Of a DNA stretch of 64,000 nucleotides, positions 10,172 to 22,186 are shown piece by piece. The stretch covers positions 701,001 through 765,000 of the forward strand of contig NC_087391.1 in assembly GCF_963675165.1 (NCBI RefSeq). Reading direction: 5' to 3'. Positions within the stretch are counted from its first letter, which is position 1. Every line of letters begins with the position of its first letter. Under the pieces are notes generated by a model, which saw nothing but the letters and a program-made list of their open reading frames with translations, was not told the DNA's origin and did no database searches. Position numbers and translations under genes: made by a program. This DNA is from Halichondria panicea. Taxonomy: Eukaryota; Porifera; Demospongiae; Suberitida; Halichondriidae.

Positions 10172-13100
10172 ATGGCAGAACAAAGTCTTCTGCATCTTGC
10201 TTGTAAGAATGGTCACTATCAGACTGTGGAAACTCTCCTGAACCATGAATACGATGTGAACGAAACAGATGATGAAGGATTCACTCCTCTCATGTTGGCA
10301 TGTTTATATGGCCACACTGACATTGCAATACTGCTGCTGAGTAGAGGAGCACAAGTGAACATGCAAGCGAATAATGGGGGGTCTGCTCTGATGCTAGCAA
10401 GTCAAACTGGACATAGCGATGTCGTTAAAATATTGATAGAAAAAGGAGCACAAGTGAACATGCAAGCGAATGGTGGGTTCTCTGCTCTGATGGGAGCAAG
10501 TCAAAATGGACATAGAGATGTCGTCAAAGTATTGATAGAAAAAGGAGCACAAGTGAACATGCAAAAGAATGATGAATGGTGTGCTCTGATGCTAGCAAGT
10601 CAAAATGGACATAGCGATGTCGTTAAAATATTGATAGAAAACGGAGCACAAGTGAACATGCAAAAAAATAATGGGGGGTCTGCTCTGATGCTAGCAAGTC
10701 AAACTGGACATAGCGATGTCGTTAAAATATTGATAGAAAAAGGAGCACAAGTGAACATGCAAGATAATAATGTGTGGTCTGCTCTGATGATAGCAAGTTA
10801 TAAGGGACATAACGATGTCGTCAAAGTATGATAGAAAAAGGAGCACAAGTGAACATGCAATCGAATAATTGGTGTTCTGCTCTGATACTAGCAAGTGCAA
10901 ATGGACATAGCGATGTCGTTAAAATATTGATAGAAAAAGGAGCACAAGTGAACATGCAAGCGAATGGTGGGTTCTCTGCTCTGATGGCAGCAAGTCAAAA
11001 TGGACGTAGCGATGTCGTCAAAGTATTGATAGAAAAAGGAGCACAAATGAACATGCAAGATAATGATGGGTGGTCTGCTCTGATGCTAGCAAGTCAAAAT
11101 GGACATAGCGATGTCGTTAAAATATTGATAGAAAACGGAGCACAAGTGAACATGCAAAAAAATAATGGGGGGTCTGCTCTGATGCTAGCAAGTCAAACTG
11201 GACATAGCGATGTCGTTAAAATATTGATAGAAAAAGGAGCACAAGTGAACATGCAAGATAATAATGGGTGGTCTGCTCTGATGATAGCAAGTTATAAGGG
11301 ACATAACGATGTCGTCAAAGTATTGATAGAAAAAGGAGCACAAGTGAACATGCAATCGAATAATTGGTGTTCTGCTCTGATACTAGCAAGTGCAAATGGA
11401 CATAGCGATGTCGTTAAAATATTGATAGAAAAAGGAGCACAAGTGAACATGCAAGCGAATGGTGGGTTCTCTGCTCTGATGGCAGCAAGTCAAAATGGAC
11501 GTAGCGATGTCGTCAAAGTATTGATAGAAAAAGGAGCACAAATGAACATGCAAAAGAATGATGAATGGTGTGCTCTGATGCTAGCAAGTCAAAATGGACA
11601 TAGCGATGTCGTTAAAATATTGATAGAAAACGGAGCACAAGTGAACATGCAAACAAATAATGGGGGGTCTGCTCTGATGCTAGCAAGTCAAACTGGACAT
11701 AGCGATGTCGTTAAAATATTGATAGAAAACGGAGCACAAGTGAACATGCAAACAAATAATGGGGGGTCTGCTCTGATGCTAGCAAGTCAAACTGGACATA
11801 GCGATGTTGTCAAGGTATTGATAGAAAAAGGAGCACAAGTGAACATGCAAGATAATAATGGGTGGTCTGCTCTGATGATAGCAAGTCAAAATGGACATAG
11901 CGATGTTGTCAAAGTATTGATAGAAAAAGGAGCACAAGTGAACATGCAAGATAATAATGGGCGGTCTGCTCTGATGATAGCAAGTCATAATGGACATAGC
12001 GATGTTGTCAAAGTTTTGATAGAAAAAGGAGCACAAGTGAACATGCAAAAGAATGATAAATGGTCTGCTCTGATGCTAGCAAGTCTTAATGGACATAGCG
12101 ATGTCGTCAAAGTATTGATAGAAAAAGGAGCACAAGTGAACATGCAAGATAATGATGGGTGGTCTGCTCTGATGATAGCAAGTGAAAATGGACATAGCGA
12201 TGTTGTCAAAGTATTGATAGAAAAAGGAGCACAAGTGAACATGCAAGATAATAATGGGCGGTCTGCTCTGATGATAGCAAGTCATAATGGACATAGCAAT
12301 GTCGTCAAAGTATTGATAGAAAAAGGAGCACAAGTGAACATGCAAGATAATAATGGGGGGTCTGCTCTGATGATAGCAAGTAAAAATGGACATAGCGATG
12401 TTGTCAAAGTATTGATAGAAAAAGGAGCACAAGTGAACATGCAAAAGAATGATAAATGGTCTGCTCTGATGCTAGCAAGTCTTAATGGACATAGCGATGT
12501 CGTCAAAGTATTGATAGAAAAAGGAGCACAAGTGAACATGCAAGATAATGATGGGTGGTCTGCTCTGATGCTAACGTGTTATAATGGGAGAAAGGAAGTT
12601 GTTCATATATTGCTTGACAATCACGCTGATACAAATATTCGTGATAGCAGTGGTAAAAATGCACTTATTGTGGCAACTAAAGCAGGGCATGCTGATATAG
12701 TTGAGTTGTTACTACCCTACGAGCACAGAGACACTACCTCAAGCAGCAGTACATCCACAGAAGAACCTCCAGCAAAGCGGGTAAAGATTGAAAAAGGTGA
12801 TTCAATATAACACTTTTAGTATAGCCACAATCACCGTTACTAATTCCAACTCAAACGTTTTTTAGGACAAGATGATGTTTCACTGGTTAAAGAGGTAGCA
12901 GCAATCACCAACGCAGTACAGGAGAAAGATGTAGATGCTCTTCCTACAAAAATTATGCGACCTCAAACAGTTACTGAAGGTATAATTACAGCAAGCAAAA
13001 TGGTTAATATTATAATTAGTATAATTAATAGTATGGCTAAGAGTGCAATATGGGATTAATAGCACGAGTAACAAGCAACGGCAAGGATACTAATTGCACG

Positions 13101-14708
13101 AGGCGCAGCAGAGTGCTATTAACCTTGCCAGTGCTTGTTATGAGTGCCTTATTGCACGAGTAGCCATACTATTGATTGTTAATCGTTTGTGATGTTTTAA
13201 GGACATTTTTAGCTGCAGTTTCAGTAAAAAATTAGCCGCGGCCGTTATTTGAACGTGCGGTCGTCAAGGCAGTAATTGCACGTCGTTAATGACGACGTGC
13301 AATTACTGATACGCGATTAATCACTGTACGAATCACAGTGAATAATAGGACAACATGCAATTATACTAATAATGCATGACTGTGCAATGCTGGACATATA
13401 TGAATTGTACGGCTGATCGACCCCGAACACTAATTAATGTTCTGCTTCTACAGGACCACCCGTTAATCGAGTCACTCTCCAAGAACTAGTAAGGCGACAC
13501 AGTCTGACTGACGAGCAACTCAACAGTGAAATAGTGGGGTCTGATATTCCCTACGTGGCCAAATATTTTGATGGGGTGATAATCTATTCGAGTGCAATGG
13601 GACTGACTCCTTCTGAACTAGCCGATGTGAAGGATTTGTCCTATAGGAAAGGAATTCAAGTAGCCATGACTGAATGCTTGATTCTCTGGAAAAGACACGA
13701 TCCTGTTACAGCAACTCACAAAGCTCTACTGGAGCTGTTACTGAAATTAAGCAAAGAAGAAATAGCTGATCAAATCTGTCAGCACTTGACTAAATGTGAG
13801 TATACAATCATACATGATAATGTACACAATTCTATTATGTTTTTACAGGTAAACCATCTTCATCTACTGCAGTAGCTAACAAGGAGTATATATCGGATGA
13901 CCTGGTTCTGTTCAAAGATAAGCACATCGGAAGTGGTGCATTCGGTGCAGTATTCAGAGGAGAACTGAATGGACAGCCTTGTGCCCTCAAATTGCTACAT
14001 GCAGTCGCCAGTGAAATACGAACAAGGATACCAACAGCGAGCTCTGCCTCAACAGATTCTACTGAGAGGTTTCGTAAAGAATGTGAATTCTTTGAGTCAT
14101 TTCAACACCCAAACATTGTCCGTCACCTAGCAACCAAGAAACATCTTGAAACTAATCAGCTTGTCCTTGCTCTAGAACTGATGGACTGCAACCTGCGACA
14201 ATACTTCACTCCTTCTCAGCCTGACAAAGAACCCGTCAAGCTCTCACTAGCAATCCAGACCAGCCTCTGTCATGACATAGCCTCGGCACTCGAGTACATC
14301 CACTCACGAGGGGTGGTACACAGGGACCTCTGTGGAGAGAACATTCTGCTGTCCTGTGGAGGGGAAACCCCCGTTGCTAAAGTGTGCGATTTCGGAATGT
14401 CTAAAATCACCAAGAGTGATACTCAAAGTGTATCACTGCAAGTATTCGCTCACAAAGGATTCATGCCGCCAGAAGCTACTGACATGGAGTCATCGTCCTA
14501 TAACTCGAAATTTGACATCTTCTCATTTGGTGCTCTAATGGTTCAAATTGTTCGCCATCTTCCCACCATTAAAGACGGAAAATATCGTAAATATGAATTG
14601 AAACAGATTGAAGATGCTCACCCCATCAAGGAACTTATAATAGATTGTTTGAATGAGAACAGAGACGATCGACCATTAGCTGCTCAGCTAAAGAGGAGAC
14701 TGGTATAG
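10172..14708 (+). CDS. Ankyrin array - Death domain - protein kinase, gene 2 (frameshift in array)
   Basis: Exons 10172-12796, 12866-12979, 13454-13795 and 13849-14708, all joined in phase 1, give about 1313 residues if one missing base is allowed for. The start MAEQSLLHLACKNG matches gene 3. Exon 1 holds about 25 ankyrin repeats arranged partly as five-repeat blocks. The repeat at about 10829 reads AAAGTATGATAG where all others read AAAGTATTGATAG, a one-base loss that stops translation at 10831. Exon 3 encodes a Death domain of a second type (VTLQELVRRHSLTDEQL, IIYSSAMGLTPSELADV). Exon 4 is a kinase with GSGAFGAVF, CALKLL, HRDLCGEN and CDFGMSK, all key residues kept. Either the copy is a young pseudogene or the missing base is a consensus error. 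Confidence 0.78.
13027..13173. mobile_element. Hairpin MITE in gene 2 intron
   Basis: The ends AATAGTATGGCTA and TAGCCATACTATT are inverted copies, with further internal pairing (TTGCACGAGG and similar). The same element lies in the same intron of gene 3 at about 23572-23718, so it was inserted before those two genes separated. A second small palindrome, TGCACGTCGTTAATGACGAC, lies at about 13277. Confidence 0.6.
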
Positions 14709-15325
14709 TGTTAAGACTGTCATTGTGTCTATATGGACTGATTATTATTTTAGTCATGCTATTTTATTTTTACTATTAATATTCCACTTTTCGTTGATTC
14801 ACAATGTACATGCATGCATGTGTGTAGTGCATCATTTGTGGGAGAGGGTGAAGATCAAATTACCTTTACAGCCCTTACAGTGATCATAGCTAGAACAGAT
14901 GTAGTCTCACCAATGGCTATGATAAGTCTAACCCACACATTCTTTATACCTTGTAGGGTAACCACGTACAACAGCAATAGAGCATTATATGGTATAAAAA
15001 AAGTGACCTCAAAGGAAACAAGTAATAAAATGACTGTACATGTATACATAGAGCAAAAAGATAAATTTCGTGCTCTCTAAAAGCGTTTCGTTGAATTCGT
15101 GGCCTGGGTGGTGACTGCTTACCAGAAACAATGCCTTTAATATAATCCTTGCACGTTGTAGCACATAGCAATTCTAATTAAAGAAAAATCGTGTATTTCG
15201 TAGGATGAGAAAAGCGAAAAATTCACGCTATACGGTATCAAATATATAAAGTGACCTCAAGGGAACACAGAACACAACAAAAACACAAACTAAATGTAAC
15301 ACAAGTCCAACAGTTCTCTAGCTAT
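14709..15325. other. Tail-to-tail intergenic, gene 2 / copy B
   Basis: No gene is recognised. It contains the copy B version of the conserved minus-strand segment (about 14868-14958) and the AT-rich repeat ending in CGCTATACGGTAT. Confidence 0.5.
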
Positions 15326-15482
15326 CACTTGTACTTGAAGTTCATTTTGAGCAGGCTCGTGATTCTTATCTGACTCACATCATACAATGAACCTGTGATA
15401 AAAAAGTTATTAATTAAGTTCAAAAAACTGTACTCGGTACAAAGTGTTTAACATCCTACACACACACCCACGCACACACACC

Positions 15483-15535
<53 letters not shown>

Positions 15536-16618
15536 ACGCACACACACCCACCCACCCACACACACACTGACAATGATTAGGATACTCATTATAGAGTAGT
15601 GAGGTATTGTCGACGGCTGTGGAGGAGCCCTTGCCCATGGGGATGACCACACCCTCCTCAGTGGTCTTGTGGCCGTCAGTAGTGGGGGCGGTCCGACCCA
15701 GACCCTTGGTACTGTGCTTACCAGCTGGCAGCTTGTCTACATACTTGGAGTGGGTCAGCTCATACCTGCACACACACACACACACAAGCATTTGAGTATA
15801 ATATGAAATTCAAGGTTACTTATCACACAGTAAGAGAATATGCAGGGTCAGCAGATATTAATAAACAACACACAAAATCCACACAACCATAATGACCACA
15901 GCAGGCTCAGGGTCCCAAAACAACAAAGAACTATTGTTACACAGGTTGCCAATATCTAATCAACATCCTAAAGAAAACCATGGAAACCAACTAAGTCATC
16001 AGTACACAGTAGTTTAAGTATTGGGAGATGGTACAGTAATTATGAAATTACTCTCTTTATTTCTCTAACCCCCACCCACTAAAGCATAACCCTCACACCC
16101 TACACACCACTCACATGTCTCCGAGGGCAACCTCACAGAGGAGCATGAGTCCCTCGTTGTCAGAGCGAGAGGTGCTACAGTAATTGGCACTCTTGGAGAC
16201 CATGTCTGCAAAGTACACCCCCTTCCCAAACATGTAGCCAGTCACAGGCGCCTCTGGTGGAGCTATTCGAAGACCCTGGGACAAATTGAACAGTGAGTAA
16301 AAATTTACAAGTCATCATTGTGAAGACTTCAACTGCATACATGTACATGTAGACATTGACACACACCAAATGTTATAACTGCATGTGCATACACAACATA
16401 CCTGAGATAGTATTCCCACAAAGTTGGTCTTCCTGGAGCCGTGCCAGAGCAGCTGTCTGTTGTGGAGCTTTGAGAATGGTTTGTATTTCTTCTCCTCCCC
16501 TTCTCTGTCCACTTTGAACACCTCCAGCACCTCCAGTGAGTACTGAGAGTGGGTGACCGCATGAGTGTTGGACACGTACTCCTGCAGCATTGAGAACTCA
16601 TCAGAGCCCTTGGGCAGT

Positions 16619-16620
<2 letters not shown>

Positions 16621-16679
<59 letters not shown>

Positions 16680-16700
16680 GTGTGTGTGTGTGTGGGGGGG
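16621..16700. repeat. (TG)n microsatellite, copy B
   Basis: About 57 bases of TG units, then a TG/G-rich tail, directly upstream of the first transferase exon. Homologous tracts lie at 40618-40680, 51776-51812, 54572-54650 and 57404-57481. It is the site where the copy E and F junctions occur. Confidence 0.9.
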
Positions 16701-16854
16701 GAGGTAACATTGTTATTACAACCACAGGTGCACAGGATATGAATATTATATATTCATGCTACTGAACAACATGTCTATGTTTATGCCTTGTTGACACAAG
16801 TTATTATAGATTCTGTGACATGATAAGGTACAGTACACAGAGATTACAATCAAT

Positions 16855-16986
16855 GCAGAGGTGGTCCAACAGGCACGATGCAGCTCAAGCTGATTAATTA
16901 TCCGCCCACATCGTATGTTTTTGCTGAGTGTAATCAGAGGCTAGTTGCTTGAGCTGCACCGCGCCTGTCTGTCGGACCACCTCTGC
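16855..16986. mobile_element. 132-base hairpin MITE next to PARP regulatory exon, copy B
   Basis: The element begins GCAGAGGTGGTCC and ends GGACCACCTCTGC, with long internal pairing (AGCTCAAGC... GCTTGAGCTGCA). It is flanked by AATCAAT direct repeats, a probable 7-base target duplication. Orthologous insertions are at 51979-52106, 54810-54941 and 57641-57772, but not in copies A or C. Confidence 0.8.
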
Positions 16987-17874
16987 AATCAATGAATGTA
17001 CACATACTCACATCCATCTTGGTCTTGAGCTGCTCATAATGCAGGTCCAATGGATCCTTCCCTCCACTCACACCATCCTCCTGTTTCAGTAGCGAGTAGG
17101 CCACCTCAATCTCCAATAGATTATCCAACATTTGTGTCTTTATCTTTATAACCTCCTCTGAGTTCAGTGGGGGTGGTTTCGTCATGCCAAAGTCATGTGG
17201 TACTAGAGTGTAGAATTTGTTAGTATAGTCGAGGATTTTGCTCGGATTCTGAGTCCCAACAATCTCTCGTTGTAGCTCAGAAAGGACAGAATATGCACTC
17301 TCTATCTGTCGCCGTGACAACTTGCCCAAAGGCATCTTCTTTATATCAATCTGTAGCAAACAGAGTGTACAGAATTGCAGTTCATATAAAACTAGCTTGT
17401 AATAGGACAATCCCTAGCTAAGACATGGCTTGTGCATGTGTACCTATACAAGATCTTGTATGGGGACATCGAGGGCTAGTTTATACTCTTTTAAGACCCA
17501 CCTCAAACTCGAGCATAGCTTTCTTCATGCTCTCCACATCAAATATCATTCGAATGAGATCTTGTATCTCAGGGGCCAGTGTGGACTTTGAACCAGGAGC
17601 AATTCCAAGCTGTTGCCCAGTGTCCTCATCACCACCATAGTCTATCTCCAGGGGGTAGAACTTGCTAGGCCTCTTAACAAAGCTCTCTTTACTGGTGCCC
17701 CATGAATTGCCTGTCTTGTCTTGGTACAGGAATTCAAAGTGCTTCTTGGCAGCAGGTTTGGAGGCTCCAAAACTCTGTGAAGGATAAACAAACAGTTATT
17801 CTCTAAAAAGTTGTCCATCAAAAAACAAATTTGCAGTAAGTATGCTGTCCTAAACCTTAAACAAAATATTGCTT

Positions 17875-18037
17875 ACCGTATAGTGGGTAATTTTCGTGGG
17901 CAAGCTGACTTCCACGAAATTTAAACGCAGGCGTGGAATGCAGTGCAGGCAACAAGACTAAACGAAATTTGTACTCACGAAAACCACCGTTTTCCAGATC
18001 AACGAATTTACCCTACAAAAATAACCCGCTATACGGT
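17875..18037. mobile_element. MITE with ACCGTATAGYGGGTAA ends, copy B
   Basis: Inverted ends (ACCGTATAGTGGGTAATTTT and AACCCGCTATACGGT) bound about 163 bases between the WGR exon and the next PARP exon. Copies C (42427-42610), D (52988-53156), E (55827-55987) and F (58657-58819) carry it at the same site. Copy A, which lacks the adjacent WGR exon, lacks it too. Confidence 0.75.
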
Positions 18038-18648
18038 ATACTGAATCTTAAAGCTACTTTCTTCCCCCCTCCCCTCTCAGTGGTTTAGCTGACCTCTGTC
18101 TTTGAGCCTCCTATGGCGGTCCCCACACGACCCCACGACCTGAACACATAGTAGTTCTTGCTGGAGTCTCCTTCGAGCAGCTGCAGCTTGTAGTACGAGT
18201 TAGTGCCTCTTATGACATCGACCAATCCAAGTACAGCATTCCAGACCACACCCCCACCTCCAGTACGTTGTGTGACTCCTCCAGCTCTGAATCAGGGTCC
18301 ACTGCAGCACCACCCTTTACCATCACCTTGACCTTGCTGGGACCTGGGTGGAGGGAGGGGTGTGTCTACAGGTACGTATATATACAGTCCGGAGGCATTA
18401 ATAACATAAAGTTATGTACATCTCAAATTAGGTGGTCTGTACATACAACAAAGACCAAAGGAAAGTGATTTACAAAGAAAATACCTTGAAAATATATCAA
18501 AAGTCTATTATGGACAAATACCGAGAAATTATGGCGCATTCCAAACTTGAGATTTGAGCGCATACCATCTGAATCGGCTCTTTCTAAGGTTGAAATTGGA
18601 CCACCAGAACTCTAGTTATCTAAACCAATTAATTACATGACTTCACCT

Positions 18649-21600
18649 CTTCTCCTGGTGGTTTGGGTGTCTCTGATGATGGCTGCTTCTTGACTGTCAC
18701 TGGAGACATCTTGGAACTCGACTGACCAGAGGACTTGAGTGCACCTCGGGTCAACGTGGCCACACGTTTTAGAGGGAGGAGAGTGTTTGCCTGTGAGGGT
18801 GGGGAGTGTGTGTGTGTGTATGTGGAGGGTGGGGAGTGAGTGGGTGTGTGTGGAGGGTTGGGAGTGTGTGTGTGTGTGTGTGGGTGTGTGTGGGTGTGGA
18901 GAGTGAGTGGAGGTGGGGAGTGTGTGTGTGGAGGGTGGGGAGTGAGTGTGTTTGATTGAAGAAGGTATTGGGGTGGGCAAGGATTGTCAGTCGCACACCC
19001 TCCCAATCTTACGGAAAGCTTTTAAAAAGTTTTTTATTTACGGTGTTGGAATCCAGTCTTCACTGCTAGCAGAGGATTACTAATGTATGGAATGTACACT
19101 ATTTTGATGGGCATCAATTACTAGGAAAATGTAAAATCTTCATAATAATAGTAAACAAAAAAGAACAAAAGAGCAGACAACATAAAACCATACAGCAATA
19201 GAAAAAGCAAACAGATGCCCGACCTTGAGAGCCGAGAATGATGGGTTAAAGAGTCTTTAACAGTGCACCAACACTCCCCATTCATCTGTTGCATTCAGAG
19301 TCACACTAGTACTGAATAATTATTGTAAGTTATTTACATTGAGGTCATGCTGATATAAAGAGGGTGTGATACTTACCATTCTCTTTAGCTCGGTGCTCTG
19401 TCGTTTGTACTCTCCTTCTGGCAGGAACAAGATGACCTGACCCAACACGTGGAGGTGATCTGATAGGAATTCCTCTGAGGTGATAGTTTTGAGGTAGCCC
19501 TCCAGCTGAATTCGTCTCACGTCCAACCGCTGGGGGTCCAATTTGTGGAACGAGGGAAGAGTGGGTAGCACGAGATTAGCAGGGAAGTTATCAATCTGGG
19601 AGGAGGGAGAAAATTGATACCCAAGAGCTTACTAGTAATGGCAATGCAGCTACAGTCTGTACCAAAGAGCCTACTAGTATTGACAATCAACTACCAAGGG
19701 GACCTATGATAAATTGAGAGCTGTGTGTTTGTATGCTTTTTGTAGTACACCAATGTCCCCGCCCCCTCCTTTCGGCTACTACCCACCTGTGCCCTGAGTG
19801 AGAGGTGGAGGTCGTGGAAGTCTCTATAGCGACGATTAATGATCCACTTCTCAGTGACAGAGACATGGCTGTGTTTGCAGGAGACGTTGACGTGAAATAC
19901 ACAATGCTTGGTGGTACCCTCGTTCAGAATGTCATAGTCGGGAATGGCGGCCGAGAGGGCAATGAGACTATTACTGGACACATTTGCAGGGACACTCTTG
20001 GCCTGTGGAGTGGGTGGGGTGTGTGGAGTGAGTGGGAGTGTGGAGTGGGTGGGAGGGTGGAGGGTGGTTGGCAAGGAGAGGCATATATACACTTATGGAA
20101 TGAACAAACAGTTACTGTAGCTTACACTGAGTACTGCTTTGTGGCCAGAACTGATTCCAGAGCACTTTTCTTCAGTCGATCATAATCTAGAAACAGAGTT
20201 ACAGACAATAAAACAAGAGCATTACAATTTTAGACGAGACCCAACAAAAGGAAGTAATCAACATAACACACCTGTGACTCCAGTCTTCTGCAGGTGTGAG
20301 ATGTGAGAGTTGACGTTGTACCTGAACGATCGTACCTCTGTCTCGTTGGCCCCCTCACTCAGAGCAGCCATGAAACTGTCAGTGTTCAGAGAGCTCTCCT
20401 TGCACTGGACACGGGGGAACGCATACAAGTGAGAGGAACAACAATGGGAGGATATTAAAAATACTTTTATGATCAAAGCCATTCAGCATGCATGAAGTTA
20501 ACGGACATAGTTCTGAAACACGTACACCATTCTCTCACCATTGATATGAAGGTGGCGTTGATGTTGTCTGGTAGAGCTAGTGTCTTGAGCAATGGCGTCC
20601 AGACCTTCCAGACCAACACATCGGTGAGGAGGGCCTGGAGGGACAGAGAAGGGAACTCGTCCTCTGGGAGCACAATACACAGCAGCAGCTCAGAGAGACG
20701 GTACAGGTAGGCTGTGTGTGTGTGTGTGGGTGTGTGTGTGTGTGTGTGGGTGTGTGTGTGTGTGTGTGTGTGCGTGCGTGCGTGCGTGGTAGGTTTAACA
20801 ACATTGGCAACAATACACGTTCTATTTTCTATTGAAAATCATCAAAATCGCACCATCCACACTACAAGAGATGGGAATATTGTTAATGGATATTCTAGAA
20901 CATTAATAAGAACTACACAGTGATACTAGGTACAATGCTCGTACCTATCCTGGCTTCCCTGTCACAGCAGACGGCCCTCCATGAGTCCTCCCCACTCTCA
21001 CATTTGAAGAACTCTGTCTCCACCGCCTCGTTCCATATTGCTGCACTTTGACCTGTGACCACACCCACTGATGCAGTCACACATGCCACCTTGTACGCCT
21101 TCATGATCCATAAAATCATTCATGAGTGTCTCTATGAAGAAGGCCAGATAGTCGACCTCTCTGCCAGCCGCAACTACTTATTGAATCACGTTTATGGGCG
21201 AGTTCTAGGGCTTCTTGGGAACACACTGGGTCGGGACTGACATGGGTGTGATACCAGCTCTCGAAAAGGTCTCATAGTCCGAGGGACAACAGCTGTTAGG
21301 GTGTGTGGGTGGAGAGGATAATAGCTTAATTTAGGTGTGTGTTTAGGGGAGGGGGTGGTTGTGTGTGCTGTGTGAGGTTGTGATCACCTTTTCTAGTTCT
21401 TCATCAATGCTCCTCACTCCAGTGAGTTGACTGTTGAACTGGAGGGGGCGTGGCTCAACGGAGGGTGCCAACACCTGGGGAGGTAGCAAACAATGAGACA
21501 ATGACAGCAGCGGGATTGACGAGATTACCTTGTGACAGCCGACTTGTGTCCATTGAGGGCTGCTCTCTGTCCACACTTTCCTCACATGACGGACCTGCTG

Positions 21601-21756
21601 CCAACTGACGTACAGTGCAACAGAGAGGAACCTGAAGTCAAACAGTTGTACTGACTGTATAGACTAGTGTAGTATATAGTGTGTGTGCATGGTGATGCAT
21701 TCTTACCCTAGAATGAAGGACAACACACAGAGAACCAGGAGTAGGCCACCATCCAT
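18649..21756 (-). pseudogene. PXA-PX sorting nexin (SNX19-like), copy B, frameshifted
   Basis: It has the same exon series as copy A, from the start codon at 21756 to the basic linker exon at about 18649-18790. The first PX exon (about 19787-20006) is complete here: SVPANVSSNSLIALSAAIPD, then KWIINRRYRDFHDLHL. PX second half 19377-19595, PXA part 2 about 20539-20712. PXA part 1 (about 20943-21296) carries a one-base gain near 21190 (CATAAACGTG versus CACAATGTG in copy A) and a two-base loss near 21105, so the frame is broken. About 410 bases absent from copies A and C are inserted at about 18960-19365. Confidence 0.68.
18960..19365. other. Shared intron insertion in copies B, D, E and F
   Basis: About 410 bases lie between the linker exon and the PX second-half exon. 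Copies A and C have only about 150 bases of TG-rich sequence there. Homologues are at about 54000-54405, 56833-57240 and 59635-60050. No coding potential or inverted ends are evident. It marks B, D, E and F as one duplication lineage. Confidence 0.6.
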
Positions 21757-22186
21757 TGCACTGTATCACTGATCAGTGCACTCTTTATCTTTTATCTATG
21801 CTCAGAGATCTGTGCTAATACATGTACATGCTGAGTCAGCAGAGAATGACATGCATGTGACATATTATGTCCTGAAGTTTTTCTAATTGCATGCGGGAGG
21901 GCGGCTTTTCTCATTATGTCATTATCAATTTCACCTTATGAATTTCATTATTTTGCAAATGAATATCATTATCACACTATTTTGGACCATTATGCGCATG
22001 CGTAGTAGAAATAATGGGATAGAAATCCAATAATGAGATAGAAATCCAAGAATAAAATCTGATGCGGGCGGTGGACCAGAAACCAGAGTATCACTTGGAG
22101 TGGCCTAAAGACATTGTGAATGTACATGTAAATCACATGTATCACAGTATATGTACAACCACAGAGCTAGAGGTGTGCAATTAAAT
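21757..22186. promoter_or_regulatory. Divergent promoter, copy B and gene 3
   Basis: It carries the same motifs as the copy A spacer: perfect TGCTGAGTCAGCA at 21829-21841 and ATGACATGCATGTGACAT at 21846-21863. About 240 bases rich in CATTAT words have been inserted between these motifs and the gene 3 start, enlarging the spacer to 430 bases. Confidence 0.6.

Larger units (their letters stand above)
15326..18344 (-). pseudogene. PARP1-like C-terminal half, copy B (WGR frameshift)
   Basis: The exon order matches copy A and includes a WGR exon at about 18090-18344 ([19 protein letters not shown], then [16 protein letters not shown]). The regulatory exon at about 17012-17351 and the transferase exons (about 16402-16619, 16117-16277, 15570-15770) are open and keep His ([11 protein letters not shown]), Tyr (GKGVYFADM) and Glu (SLLYNEY). 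The last exon has TGA in place of the terminal Trp codon. Within the WGR exon the stretch before AATGCTGTACTTGG is one base shorter than in copy D, shifting the frame. Catalytic exons look functional, but the full reading frame is not. Confidence 0.7.

Noticed and set aside
13027-13310. Hairpin-rich intron as a structured RNA gene
   Set aside because: Terminal inverted repeats and presence in a paralogous intron fit a MITE better; no tRNA, snRNA or box motifs were seen.
16315-16725. Histidine/threonine-rich or cysteine/valine-rich frames over CA/TG tracts
   Set aside because: Translation of dinucleotide microsatellites in introns; only the parts covering PARP or SNX exons are real.
18540-18600. 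An 18-base micro-exon between the SNX linker exon and the WGR exon
   Set aside because: AG and GT borders are conserved in all copies, but the six residues do not resolve the phase mismatch with the WGR acceptor, and the whole surrounding intron is equally conserved.
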